From the NCBI RefSeq assembly GCF_030582395.1, contig NZ_CP104381.1, forward strand, positions 2,046,001-2,110,000: DNA of 64,000 nucleotides, written 5' to 3'. This DNA is from Ralstonia pickettii (GTDB lineage: Bacteria; Pseudomonadota; Gammaproteobacteria; Burkholderiales; Burkholderiaceae). Position numbers and translations under genes: made by a program. The notes beneath the pieces are model-generated. The model had not been told where the DNA came from and ran no database searches. It was given only the letters and a program-made list of their open reading frames with translations. Within the stretch, counting starts at the first letter, position 1. Every line of letters starts with the position of its first letter. Shown here piece by piece: positions 56,022-63,934 of the stretch.

Positions 56022-57290
56022 ATGATCCCGATTTACCCCGCCGGCGCAGCCAAGACGCCTACCGCGACTGCCGCTGAGACCGGTGACAAGGTCACCTCCG
56101 TCTTCCTGCAGCCGGGCAAGATCAACTTGCCCGCTTCGCCGCCGCTGTCCTTGTACGTGCACGTGCCGTGGTGCGTACGCAAGTGTCCGTACTGCGATTT
56201 CAACTCGCATGCGAAGCCGGAACAGGGCATCCCGGAAGAGCGCTTTCTGGCTGCCGTGCGGCAAGACCTGGAGGCCGCGCTGCCGATGGTGTGGGGCCGG
56301 CATGTGCACACGATCTTTATCGGGGGCGGCACGCCGAGCTTGTTGTCGGCGCAGGGGCTGGACCGCCTTCTCTCGGACATCCGCATGCTGCTGCCGGTCG
56401 ACGCCGACGCCGAGATCACGATGGAGGCCAACCCCGGCACCTTCGAGGCCGAACGCTTCCGCAGCTATCGCGCCAGCGGCGTGAACCGCCTGTCGATCGG
56501 CATCCAGAGCTTCAACGATGGGCACCTGCAGGCGCTGGGCCGCATCCACAGCGCCGCTGAAGCGCGCGCCGCCATCGACATCGCCCGTGCGCACTTCGAC
56601 AACATCAACCTCGACCTGATGTTCGCGCTGCCGGGCCAGACGCTTGTCGAATGCGAGGCCGACGTGGAGGCCGCGCTGTCGTTCGATACGAACCACGTGT
56701 CGCTGTACCACCTGACGCTGGAGCCGAACACGTACTTCGCCAAGTACCCGCCCGCGCTGCCGGATGACGACGCGGCGTTTGCAATGCAGGACTGGATCCA
56801 CGCGCGGTTGGCGGCGGCAGGCTACGAGCACTACGAGGTATCGGCATACGCCAAGGCCGGCAAGCGCTGCAAGCACAATCTGAACTACTGGCAATTCGGC
56901 GATTACCTCGGCATCGGCCCCGGCGCGCACGGCAAGCTCAGCTTTCCGCACCGGATCATCCGGGAGATGCGGCACAAGCATCCGGACACGTACCTGCGCC
57001 AGGCCGAGTCTGCCGGCGGTGCGGCCGTCATGCAGGAGCAACGCGAAGTCGATGCCGCCGACCTGCCGTTCGAATTCATGCTCAATGCGCTGCGTCTGAT
57101 CGACGGCTTCCCCGTCACGCTGTTCCAGGAACGCACGGGCCTGCCGCTGCGCTCGATCGAGCGGCAACTCGATGCCGCAGAGCAGCGCGGTTTGCTCACG
57201 CGCGACCATGTCGCCATCCGCCCGACCGAACTGGGGCAGCGGTTCCTCAACGATTTGCAGGAATTGTTCTTGGCGGACGACGAAAACTGA
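56022..57290 (+). CDS. hemW: Radical SAM haem chaperone HemW
   Basis: 422-aa protein formerly called an oxygen-independent coproporphyrinogen III oxidase-like protein. Radical-SAM cluster CVRKCPYCDF (Cys 51, 55, 58; C-x3-C-x2-C), IGGGTPSLL, MEANPGTFE, GVNRLSIGIQSF, and the HemN C-terminal domain. HemW lacks the second SAM site of HemN and inserts haem into respiratory proteins. A 35-residue Ala/Thr-rich N-terminus precedes the catalytic core. Last gene of rph-rdgB-hemW. Confidence 0.93.
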   Translation: MIPIYPAGAAKTPTATAAETGDKVTSVFLQPGKINLPASPPLSLYVHVPWCVRKCPYCDFNSHAKPEQGIPEERFLAAVRQDLEAALPMVWGRHVHTIFIGGGTPSLLSAQGLDRLLSDIRMLLPVDADAEITMEANPGTFEAERFRSYRASGVNRLSIGIQSFNDGHLQALGRIHSAAEARAAIDIARAHFDNINLDLMFALPGQTLVECEADVEAALSFDTNHVSLYHLTLEPNTYFAKYPPALPDDDAAFAMQDWIHARLAAAGYEHYEVSAYAKAGKRCKHNLNYWQFGDYLGIGPGAHGKLSFPHRIIREMRHKHPDTYLRQAESAGGAAVMQEQREVDAADLPFEFMLNALRLIDGFPVTLFQERTGLPLRSIERQLDAAEQRGLLTRDHVAIRPTELGQRFLNDLQELFLADDEN

Positions 57291-57364
57291 CACTACCCGG
57301 TGCCAAGTTGCGCCAGGTACCGTTACAATGGCGGCCTTGCTCGCAACGAGCAGCGCAGTACGAA

Positions 57365-57454
57365 GGAAGCGTGGCCGAGTGGTTTAAGGCAGCAGTCTTG
57401 AAAACTGCCGATGGGGTGACCCATCCGTGAGTTCGAATCTCACCGCTTCCGCCA
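57365..57454 (+). tRNA. tRNA-Ser (anticodon TGA), prophage attachment locus
   Basis: 90-nt class II tRNA with a long variable arm. Acceptor arms GGAAGCG/CGCTTCC, anticodon stem GCAGT/ACTGC with loop CTTGAAA giving TGA, variable arm ATGGGGTGACCCAT, T-loop GTTCGAATCT, encoded CCA. The gene is intact, and the integrase gene starts 150 bp downstream. Confidence 0.96.
57434..57454 (+). other. Probable attL core (3' end of tRNA-Ser)
   Basis: Family knowledge: integrases of this type recombine in the 3' half of tRNA genes and leave a direct repeat at the far end. The T-arm/acceptor end of tRNA-Ser is the natural core here. The right-hand copy would lie outside the window, so this is an inference. 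Confidence 0.4.
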
Positions 57455-57576
57455 CGGCTCATTCCGAGGCGTTCCGAGAAATTCCGTAATACCGTGCTAA
57501 ACCCAAGCTGCGACGCGGTTTTGGGGGTATTTCTCTTCTTGCTGGTTCCATATCGCTCCGACACAATCCACCCATC

Positions 57577-57598
57577 GAACAGGGGTGAGAACAGGGGT
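57577..57598 (+). repeat. Tandem 12-bp repeat before the integrase gene
   Basis: GAACAGGGGT occurs at 57577-57586 and 57589-57598, period 12, ending six bases before the int start codon. Possible integrase arm sites or an autoregulatory element; also overlaps where the ribosome binds. Confidence 0.5.
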
Positions 57599-57603
57599 AG
57601 GAA

Positions 57604-58845
57604 ATGGCGACAAGGCAACTGCATCGGCTGACAGCGCTCAAGATCGGCAAGCTGGATGCCCCGGGGCACTACCCGGACGGCGGCAACCTCTACTTCCAGA
57701 TTTCTGAAACAGGCTCGCGTTCTTGGATCTTCAAGTTCACGCTGCGCGGCAAGTCGCGCGAGATGGGCCTCGGCCCCCTTTCGTCGGTCTCGCTGGCCGC
57801 CGCACGTGTTGAGGCCGCGAAGTGCCGCGACCTGCTGCGGGAAGGCATTGATCCCATCGAGGCGCGGAAGGTCGAGCAGAATAAGCGCGCCCAGGAAGCC
57901 ACGGGCCCGCGCTTGTTCAAGGCTGCGGCTACCGCCTACATTGCCCAGCACCGCGACGGCTGGAAGAACAAGAAGCACGCCCAGCAGTGGGAGAACTCGC
58001 TCACTACCTACGCCTACCCCATTTTGGGTGATCTCGACGTGCGCGACATCGACACCGCCCTGATCGTCCGCGTGCTGCAGCCGATTTGGATGGCAAAACG
58101 AGAGACCGCCTTCCGCCTGCGCGGCCGGCTTGAATGCATCCTCGATGCGGAAAAGGCCCTCGGCAACCGGGAAGGCGAGAACCCGGTGCGCTGGCGCGGC
58201 CACCTCGACAAGCTGCTGCCGAAGCAAAACCGCCGCAAGAAGATCAAGCACCATCCCGCCCTACCCTGGCAGGAAATTCCCGAGTTCATGAGCGCGCTGC
58301 GCGCCGTGGCGGATCCAACCGCCCGCATGTTGGAACACCTGATCCTGACAGCAGTGCGCACTCAAGAAGTCCTGTTTGCGCGCCCTGAAGAGTTTGCGAT
58401 GGACTATCGCGTCTGGACGGTGCCGGGCGAGCGGATGAAGATGGAGCTGCCTCTCCGCGTGCCGATGGCTGACCGCCTGGTAGAACTGGTCACAGAGGCG
58501 ATGAAGGGTGCTCGAGACGGCTGGCTCTACCCCGGCCGCAAGAAAGGAAAGCCATATTCGAACATGGCCATGCTCAAGGTGCTGGAACGCATGGGATATG
58601 GCCACATCACCGTGCACGGCTTCCGCTCGACCTTCCGGGACTGGGTGGCAGAGTGCACCGAATATGCCGATTCGCTTGCCGAGAAGGCCCTCGCCCACGC
58701 CATCCAGAACGAGAGCGAAGCGGCTTACCGCCGCGGCGACATGCTGGAGCGCCGCCGCAAGATGATGGCGGACTGGGCGCGCTTCTGCGCCGGCGAGACG
58801 GCTACGATCATCCCAATCGATCAGCCGCGCGCGGCGCAACGGTAG
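57604..58845 (+). CDS. Tyrosine-type site-specific integrase (P4-like, DUF4102)
   Basis: 413-aa phage integrase. The N-terminal arm-binding DUF4102 domain (about 1-90) contains GKLDAPGHYPDGGNLYFQI and SRSWIFKFTLRGKSREMGLG. The core-binding domain is at about 105-200. The catalytic domain has Arg in LILTAVRTQEVLF (near 250), HGFRSTFRDWVAE (His and Arg, near 337) and the nucleophile Tyr in EAAYRRGD (near 375). It reads away from tRNA-Ser and presumably catalysed integration there. Confidence 0.95.
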   Translation: MATRQLHRLTALKIGKLDAPGHYPDGGNLYFQISETGSRSWIFKFTLRGKSREMGLGPLSSVSLAAARVEAAKCRDLLREGIDPIEARKVEQNKRAQEATGPRLFKAAATAYIAQHRDGWKNKKHAQQWENSLTTYAYPILGDLDVRDIDTALIVRVLQPIWMAKRETAFRLRGRLECILDAEKALGNREGENPVRWRGHLDKLLPKQNRRKKIKHHPALPWQEIPEFMSALRAVADPTARMLEHLILTAVRTQEVLFARPEEFAMDYRVWTVPGERMKMELPLRVPMADRLVELVTEAMKGARDGWLYPGRKKGKPYSNMAMLKVLERMGYGHITVHGFRSTFRDWVAECTEYADSLAEKALAHAIQNESEAAYRRGDMLERRRKMMADWARFCAGETATIIPIDQPRAAQR

Positions 58846-58852
58846 GATTGAA

Positions 58853-59386
58853 TCATCGTTGCGCCGTCGTCAAGGCGTCGTAGTCACGCTCGCAGGCGAG
58901 CCCGGCGACCCTGAGTCGGTCGGCGTAGCCAGCCAACTCTCCCGAAGTTTTGTCAGACCGGCCGAGCACGTCGACGAGCACATCGAGGGGATCGGCACCA
59001 GACTGACCCGGGCCTGCGCCGGCAGCGGCGGGATGGCCGGATGCTCGGGCGGCGGCGACAAGTCGGGCGACTCGTGCGCGCAGGCTGTCAGCAGCAGCAC
59101 CGGCAGCAACAGCATCAGCGGCAGCAGCCGCAGCTTGTTTCGTGGCTTCATTGGCAATCTCCGTTTGGGCATCGGCGCGGCGCTTTTCCTCGGCGCGCGT
59201 GGCCTGCACGTCGGCGAGCCGCTTCCGCTCCGCCTGATCCTTGGCCGCGTCGAACTGCTGCTGTACGTGGGCAGCGCCCGCGTCATAGCCTTGCTTGTAG
59301 ACGTGGTGGTGCAGCGCCGTCAGGCCGAGCAGCACGCCTACGGCAATGGCGGCGATGCCGCCCCACTTGATCCAGTCGATCTTCAC
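58853..59386 (-). CDS. Rz-like i-spanin (DUF2514-type)
   Basis: 177-aa phage lysis protein. One N-terminal membrane helix (about 8-28, GGIAAIAVGVLLGLTALHHH) is followed by a long Ala/Glu/Lys-rich coiled coil (about 40-110) in the periplasm, the layout of inner-membrane spanins. It starts at GTG 59386, overlapping the endolysin stop (GTGA), with GGAGGG upstream. An Rz1-type lipoprotein gene lies entirely within it in another frame (58870-59151), which strengthens the spanin assignment. Confidence 0.85.
   Translation of the reverse strand: MKIDWIKWGGIAAIAVGVLLGLTALHHHVYKQGYDAGAAHVQQQFDAAKDQAERKRLADVQATRAEEKRRADAQTEIANEATKQAAAAAADAVAAGAAADSLRARVARLVAAARASGHPAAAGAGPGQSGADPLDVLVDVLGRSDKTSGELAGYADRLRVAGLACERDYDALTTAQR
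58870..59151 (-). CDS. Rz1-like o-spanin lipoprotein, embedded in the Rz gene
   Basis: 93-aa product read in a different frame inside the i-spanin gene. It starts MKPRNKLRLLPLML, with a hydrophobic signal and lipobox LLTAC (Cys24), then a Pro-rich segment SPPPEHPAIPPLP, the classical Rz1 composition. A CGGAG seven bases before its ATG supports independent translation. In spanin complexes the outer-membrane Rz1 lipoprotein binds Rz across the periplasm and fuses the membranes at lysis. The C-terminal part beyond about residue 60 may be partly dictated by the overlapping frame. Confidence 0.78.
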   Translation of the reverse strand: MKPRNKLRLLPLMLLLPVLLLTACAHESPDLSPPPEHPAIPPLPAQARVSLVPIPSMCSSTCSAGLTKLRESWLATPTDSGSPGSPASVTTTP

Positions 59387-59868
59387 GCCTTGGCCCTCCC
59401 CTCGCACAACTCACGCTCTGCCTGGCGGCGGCGCACGAGACCGGGCAGCACCTGGCCGCCGGCCCGCACCCACTTCGACAGCTCTGCGCACGCTCCGCCC
59501 ATGTCGCCCGCATTCGCCTTGCGCGCGAGCGTGCTGTTGCAGACCGCGCCTACGCCCACGTTGTAGGCCAGATCCACAAACGCGATCTTCTGGCCGGGGG
59601 TCAGTGGCGCCTTGATGCACGCCATGACGCCTTCAGCGTGGCGCGCCAGATCGCGATCAAGCTGCTCGCGGCACTCGGCCGGCGAATAGGTCTTGCCCCA
59701 CTGCGCATCCTCGGTCGCGCCAGTGCAGTACGTCAGCACACCGATGGGGTCGCGGTAGGTGGTGAGCTTCGTCCCCTCGAACTTCGGCACGATGGCCAGT
59801 AGGCCGGCCGCCGCCGCGGTGCCGACGATGGCAGCGAGCGGCTTACTTGGGCGCTTGAGTGCGGGCAC
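59383..59868 (-). CDS. Phage endolysin (GH24 lysozyme, SAR-type)
   Basis: 161-aa muramidase. Catalytic E-x8-D-x5-T triad at Glu31, Asp40 and Thr46 (KFEGTKLTTYRDPIGVLTYC); LTPGQKIAFVDLAYNVGVGA and the C-terminal LPGLVRRRQAERELC are typical. Residues about 11-27 form a weakly hydrophobic Ala/Gly-rich helix next to the catalytic Glu, the hallmark of signal-anchor-release endolysins. The start is GTG 59868 with AGGAG seven bases upstream, inside the end of the holin gene. Confidence 0.92.
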   Translation of the reverse strand: MPALKRPSKPLAAIVGTAAAAGLLAIVPKFEGTKLTTYRDPIGVLTYCTGATEDAQWGKTYSPAECREQLDRDLARHAEGVMACIKAPLTPGQKIAFVDLAYNVGVGAVCNSTLARKANAGDMGGACAELSKWVRAGGQVLPGLVRRRQAERELCEGRAKA

Positions 59869-60070
59869 GTTTGGGCTCCTGCTTGATGAGACGGGCAAAG
59901 AATCCACCGGCAAAGACCACGGCAGTCAGGATCGCCAGATAGCGGGCAGGCAGCACGTCGCGGATCTGCTCATACATGACAGCGTAGGTGGTTGAGAGCG
60001 CCACGCCGGCCGCATTGATCTGCTGCGAGTAAAGCCGGTAGCACCGGCGCCATTCTTCGATCAGCGTCAT
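59843..60070 (-). CDS. Phage holin-like membrane protein
   Basis: 75-aa protein starting TLIEEWRRCYRLYSQQINAA, with two hydrophobic stretches (about 18-35 and 42-60, YLAILTAVVFAGGFFARL) and a short basic tail. Size, two helices and position directly before the endolysin gene fit a class II holin or, with a SAR endolysin, a pinholin. Start overlaps the upstream stop (ATGA) and its end overlaps the endolysin start. Confidence 0.8.
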   Translation of the reverse strand: MTLIEEWRRCYRLYSQQINAAGVALSTTYAVMYEQIRDVLPARYLAILTAVVFAGGFFARLIKQEPKRARTQAPK

Positions 60071-60450
60071 TTCGCGCGCTCCTGGGCTACGCGCTCCAGC
60101 ACGGCAACACGCCCGGCAAGATCGCGAAAGGTTCCATACTGCGATGCGGCCCAACCGATCACCCCGATGCATGCGAGCACACCTGCGCCGACCAGCTTCC
60201 ACATCCGACTGTGCACATGCATCTGAGAATTCAGGTTTTCCACCGCCGTCTTGGTGGCGTCGCTCACGTCAAAGAGCCGGTTCGTCTTGCTGTCGAGCGT
60301 GTTCACGCGCTCCTGCAGGGAGACCACCATCACGATGCTTTGGCTGACCGAGGTCAACTGGCCCTTCATCTCCTTCAGGTCATCGATTGCGTTGCTGACG
60401 CGCTCGGTGAGCACCTGCACAGCGGCGTCGGTTGCCATCTCTTCACTCAC
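60067..60450 (-). CDS. Phage membrane protein with coiled coil and C-terminal anchor
   Basis: 127-aa protein. An N-terminal coiled coil of about 80 residues (VSNAIDDLKEMKGQLTSVSQ and following) precedes one membrane helix (about 88-106, LVGAGVLACIGVIGWAA) and a short basic end. Starts at GTG 60450. First gene of the lysis cassette, overlapping the holin gene; may be an antiholin or accessory factor, but no specific family is recognised. Confidence 0.72.
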   Translation of the reverse strand: MSEEMATDAAVQVLTERVSNAIDDLKEMKGQLTSVSQSIVMVVSLQERVNTLDSKTNRLFDVSDATKTAVENLNSQMHVHSRMWKLVGAGVLACIGVIGWAASQYGTFRDLAGRVAVLERVAQERAK

Positions 60451-60806
60451 TGGTTGCCCCCGGGGTTGATCGAGTTGTCGTCTTGCAATCGATGCTGGTC
60501 ATGCACCGTATCAATGCCATTTCCACTGCTAAATTGGGAAATCCAAATTAATATTCAATATATTTAGCGCATTCAAAAATATCACGCGCATTCAAATTGA
60601 TTTTGATTTTATAGCAGATGGAATTTAACTCGATGAAGAAATGCCGATTTTTTAATTCTCATCGCTCAGGCATTTCCGCAGCAACGTGCGCGCGGGATGA
60701 CCGTAAAAACCTGAAAATCGGTCGCACACGTGGAAATTACGGGCAACATGGCGCGATGGGTTAGAATCCAACGCCCTCAGAGGTCACCCAGCTCCAGGAG
60801 AAAAAA
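60451..60806. other. AT-rich intergenic region in the prophage
   Basis: 356 bp with no gene, strongly AT-rich between about 60530 and 60660, unlike the rest of the window. It holds an 11-bp direct repeat (60567-60596) and TAGAAT at 60762-60767, a likely -10 for the methyltransferase gene. A good -35 is not apparent. AT-rich DNA of this kind would be a natural target for H-NS-like silencers. Confidence 0.55.
60567..60596. repeat. Direct repeat GCGCATTCAAA
   Basis: Two perfect 11-bp copies at 60567-60577 and 60586-60596, period 19, in the AT-rich region. Possible binding sites for a regulator of the cargo gene. Confidence 0.45.
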
Positions 60807-62027
60807 GTGCTTCCCGTGCAGATCAACTCTCTTCTAAACAGCTACTACGCTGACAAGCGCGTTGAGCAGGCACTGCTGCCAGAAGTTGAGCCCGCGAAGG
60901 GCAAGGGCTGTCGATCCCTCTCCGCAGTTGATGCCCTCATCCTGCTGAGAGACCTGAAAGATCATCATGATGTCGCCGAGCTGATCGATTTCGTTCGCAC
61001 GTGCAATTCACGGTTCAGAGCGATCCGGCGCGAGATGTCTTACCGGAATCCCAACCATGCGAACGACCACAAAGACGCGCAGTTCTCAGCCGGCTGGGCC
61101 GGTGCGGCACTGCTGCCTGTGGCGCTCGCGTTGTTCGCTATGAACCGGAGCGGTATATCTGGCGGGATGCTGGAGTGCGGGGTTTTTAAGGGTGGCTCGT
61201 CGGCATGCATGAGCCACGTGTGCGACTACCTGGGCATCAAGCTGCACGCCGCTGATTCGTTCGAAGGTCTGCCGCACGGGTCTCCTAACGGCTATTACGA
61301 AAAAGGGCAGTTTCTCGGTCGCTACGAAGAGGTTCGCAGCAACATCGAGCGCTTGGGAAAGCCTGATTCTGTTTCTTACATCAAGGGCTGGTTCAGCGAC
61401 AGCCTAGTCGGCTTCTCCGATCCGCTTGCGTTGGTCTTTCTGGACACAGATCTGTTCGAATCATCAAGGGACGCGCTGAACGGCGCCATTGGCCATCTGT
61501 CCCCCGGCGGGATTATCGTCTCCGACGGTTTGTCGAGCCGGCGCGATTTTGTATCTGGCAAGCTGTTTCCCAGCTCCGACGAGTCGCGTGCGATTTTTGA
61601 GTGCCTGACCAGCAAAAGCATCCCGCAAAAGGCCACGACCACCGGTCAGGATTATCTCGGCATGATCGTTCCGCGCTGCGCCGAAGATGAATCACTCGCA
61701 TACAGTGCGGCCTTCGCGAAAACCCTGTTTTCTCTCATTGGGAACGAGGGCACGACATACCCATACTATGCGTACCCGTCATGGAGCGACGAGGATGCCA
61801 TCGCAGAGATGCTCGCAGACAGTGCGATGGCCGCCGTCGAGCTGCGTGAATCTGTAGGAGATCTACGTGAGGCGCTGAATGCCACCGAGCAATTGGTCGC
61901 CGATCGGGACGCGGCTCTCAAAAAGGCAGAAGCCATGATCCAAGATCGGGACCGTGTGATTGCCAGCCACCGCGCGTCATTCAAGAGCGGCGCACGGCGA
62001 CTGATGGGTCGCTTGTTGAGGCGCTGA
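60807..62027 (+). CDS. TylF/MycF-like SAM-dependent O-methyltransferase (prophage cargo)
   Basis: 406-aa protein with a class I methyltransferase core at about 115-300: SAM-binding LECGVFKGGSSACMSHVC, then LHAADSFEGLPHGSPNGYY, LVFLDTDLFESSRDALNGAI and LSPGGIIVSDGLSSRRDF, the pattern of macrocin O-methyltransferase-like enzymes acting on sugars. An extra N-terminal ~95 residues and a C-terminal coiled coil with a basic amphipathic tail (about 345-406, ending RRLMGRLLRR) suggest membrane attachment. GTG start with AGGAG. It is on the opposite strand to the late genes, in lower-GC DNA: a typical moron that may modify surface glycans of the lysogen. Confidence 0.82.
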   Translation: MLPVQINSLLNSYYADKRVEQALLPEVEPAKGKGCRSLSAVDALILLRDLKDHHDVAELIDFVRTCNSRFRAIRREMSYRNPNHANDHKDAQFSAGWAGAALLPVALALFAMNRSGISGGMLECGVFKGGSSACMSHVCDYLGIKLHAADSFEGLPHGSPNGYYEKGQFLGRYEEVRSNIERLGKPDSVSYIKGWFSDSLVGFSDPLALVFLDTDLFESSRDALNGAIGHLSPGGIIVSDGLSSRRDFVSGKLFPSSDESRAIFECLTSKSIPQKATTTGQDYLGMIVPRCAEDESLAYSAAFAKTLFSLIGNEGTTYPYYAYPSWSDEDAIAEMLADSAMAAVELRESVGDLREALNATEQLVADRDAALKKAEAMIQDRDRVIASHRASFKSGARRLMGRLLRR

Positions 62028-62032
62028 ATACC

Positions 62033-62215
62033 TTACGGCTGCGCCGAAGGCGAAAACTTCTTGCCGTCGTACGTACAGCCTATCGAGACGAACACGTCGT
62101 CCGGGATCAGCACGGCCTGACTTCCTTCTGGTGGCTGCCATGTATCGGTTTCGCCGTCCCAAAGCACAATGTTCGTGACGGTCCCTTTCTCTACGATCGC
62201 GTAGGTATTTGCCAT
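62033..62215 (-). CDS. Small tail-fibre-associated phage protein
   Basis: 60-aa protein starting ANTYAIVEKGTVTNIVLWDG and containing SIGCTYDGKKFSP. Such short proteins commonly follow tail-fibre genes in phages of Burkholderiaceae; the function is unknown and may be fibre assembly. An ATG at 62227, overlapping the fibre stop, is also in frame. Convergent with the methyltransferase gene (5 bp apart). Confidence 0.72.
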   Translation of the reverse strand: MANTYAIVEKGTVTNIVLWDGETDTWQPPEGSQAVLIPDDVFVSIGCTYDGKKFSPSAQP

Positions 62216-62220
62216 GTTGG

Positions 62221-63924
62221 TCACCATTCGAAGATAACGATTCCGCCACTGCCTGGCTGCCCGAAATTATTATTTGCGCCTCCCGCACCGCCAGCACCGT
62301 ACGCGGTACCGCTGCCGCCGGGATAGCCAGAGTTGCCGAGGCCGCCGCCTCCGAATACAGAAGGCGCACCGTTGCCGCCGAAGTAACCGCTGCCGCCACC
62401 ATAAACACCAATCTGCCCAGGCACACCAGATGCACTAAGGTAAGGGGCGACGTTGGCACCCGAAACGGTAGGCAGGACACCACCGCCGCCCTGCGCGCCA
62501 ACGCCAGTAGCGGAAATCACGCCTGATGGTGAACCACCAGGGCACGAGACGGAGATGCCAGTGCCTGTGATGGTGGTCGTACCACCCAAACCGCCTGAGC
62601 CACTGGTCCCCTGCGCACCGCCTGCGCCCACGGTAAATGAGATCGTCTGCCCTGGAGTTACTTGCAGGATACCTTCGCTGTATGAACCGCTGCCGGCTCC
62701 TCCTGCGGCCGACGAAGCAGCGATGCTAGCGCCGCCTCCGCCGCCTGCACCCACAGCACGATATTTGAGTTTGGTCACATTCGCCGGTACAACGAACGAT
62801 CCGCTCGACGTGTTTGCCGACATGTTCGTGATCAAGCCCTGGAGCTGGCCGAGTGGAACCGCATGCTGGCTTTGCGTTGCGGTCGCGACCTGCTCGGGGG
62901 CACCAGAACAGAACAGCAACACATGCTGGCCGGCGCCACCATTCAACGTCGGGTTCCAGAACACCAATGCATCGCCGCCCGCAACCAGCTCGCCACCCTG
63001 CAGTGGCTGATGCGCACCTCCAACCAAGGCGTAGGCCGTGCCGGTGGTGTTCAGCGTGGAAGCGCCAGTGTTCGTTGTCTTGACCTTGAACCAGAACGGC
63101 GCCCAAGGCACTGGAGCCGTCAGCGCTGGCGTGTAGGCGACCACGTATGCGTTCGCGGTACCGGTGTCGATGCCGACGTTGGAGCTGCTCGCCTGCGCTT
63201 GCCCGAATTGAACGGCGTGCGTGCTCAACGTTGCTGCCGCGACACTCTCCGGCGGCTGCACGATGTTCGTCCCATCGCCTGTGACCTTCTGCTGTCCAGC
63301 AGCCAATACGACGCCCGTCCCGCCGGCAGTCTTGGCAGTGATGGTGAACGCCCCAGTGGTGTTGTTCACAATCGTCCAGTCCCGAATCCAGGCGGGCAGG
63401 ATGACCTGGATGTTCCCCGTGAGCGTCCCGGCCAGCGTGATCTTGTTCTTCGCCGCTTGCGCCGGCGTGAGCGTGACGTTCGCGTTGGTAAGGCCGCCGA
63501 TAGCGGTAGTGCCATAGGCACGGCCAGGAACCCATTTCGTGCCCGCGCCGGTGTCCGGGTTGTCCGTGTTGTTGTCGTTCAGGCTGACCCAAGTCCCTTG
63601 AAGGTCTGCGCTCATCAGCTCGGCGCCGTTGGGGTAGCCGCCGACGTTCGTATCCGCCGCAAACGAAGAGCTGAAGCTGTACAGTCCACCCGCGTGCGAC
63701 CACCGAGTCGACTGCGTGATCATGTACAGAATGCCGTTCATGTCGAGACCAGCGGGCGGAATGCCACCGGCCACGAGAGGCGTGCGCGTGGCCGGAGGAA
63801 AACCGTCGGTGAACGACGCCCCACCGGGATTGCCGGGAAGCTGCGACGCCTCGGGGATGGTGTTCTTGCCGCCGCCTGACGCGAACGGCAGAGGGATCAG
63901 GGTGGGTGTTTGGGTCGACTGCAT
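62221..63924 (-). CDS. Phage tail fibre with glycine-rich tip domain
   Basis: 567-aa structural protein. The N-terminal ~130 residues begin QSTQTPTLIPLPFASGGGKN and include GLDMNGILYMITQSTRWSHAG, a phage tail-fibre base module. The middle has beta-rich segments with a repeated phrase (LSTHAVQFGQAQ and QSQHAVPLGQLQ). From about residue 389 to the end it is very Gly-rich (GAGGGGGASIAASSAAGGAG; FGGGGLGNSGYPGGSGTAYG) and finishes GGIVIFEW. Glycine-rich tips are receptor-binding domains in several phages. Start ATG 63924 with AAGGA upstream. Confidence 0.85.
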   Translation of the reverse strand: MQSTQTPTLIPLPFASGGGKNTIPEASQLPGNPGGASFTDGFPPATRTPLVAGGIPPAGLDMNGILYMITQSTRWSHAGGLYSFSSSFAADTNVGGYPNGAELMSADLQGTWVSLNDNNTDNPDTGAGTKWVPGRAYGTTAIGGLTNANVTLTPAQAAKNKITLAGTLTGNIQVILPAWIRDWTIVNNTTGAFTITAKTAGGTGVVLAAGQQKVTGDGTNIVQPPESVAAATLSTHAVQFGQAQASSSNVGIDTGTANAYVVAYTPALTAPVPWAPFWFKVKTTNTGASTLNTTGTAYALVGGAHQPLQGGELVAGGDALVFWNPTLNGGAGQHVLLFCSGAPEQVATATQSQHAVPLGQLQGLITNMSANTSSGSFVVPANVTKLKYRAVGAGGGGGASIAASSAAGGAGSGSYSEGILQVTPGQTISFTVGAGGAQGTSGSGGLGGTTTITGTGISVSCPGGSPSGVISATGVGAQGGGGVLPTVSGANVAPYLSASGVPGQIGVYGGGSGYFGGNGAPSVFGGGGLGNSGYPGGSGTAYGAGGAGGANNNFGQPGSGGIVIFEW

Positions 63925-63934
63925 TCCAGTTTCC

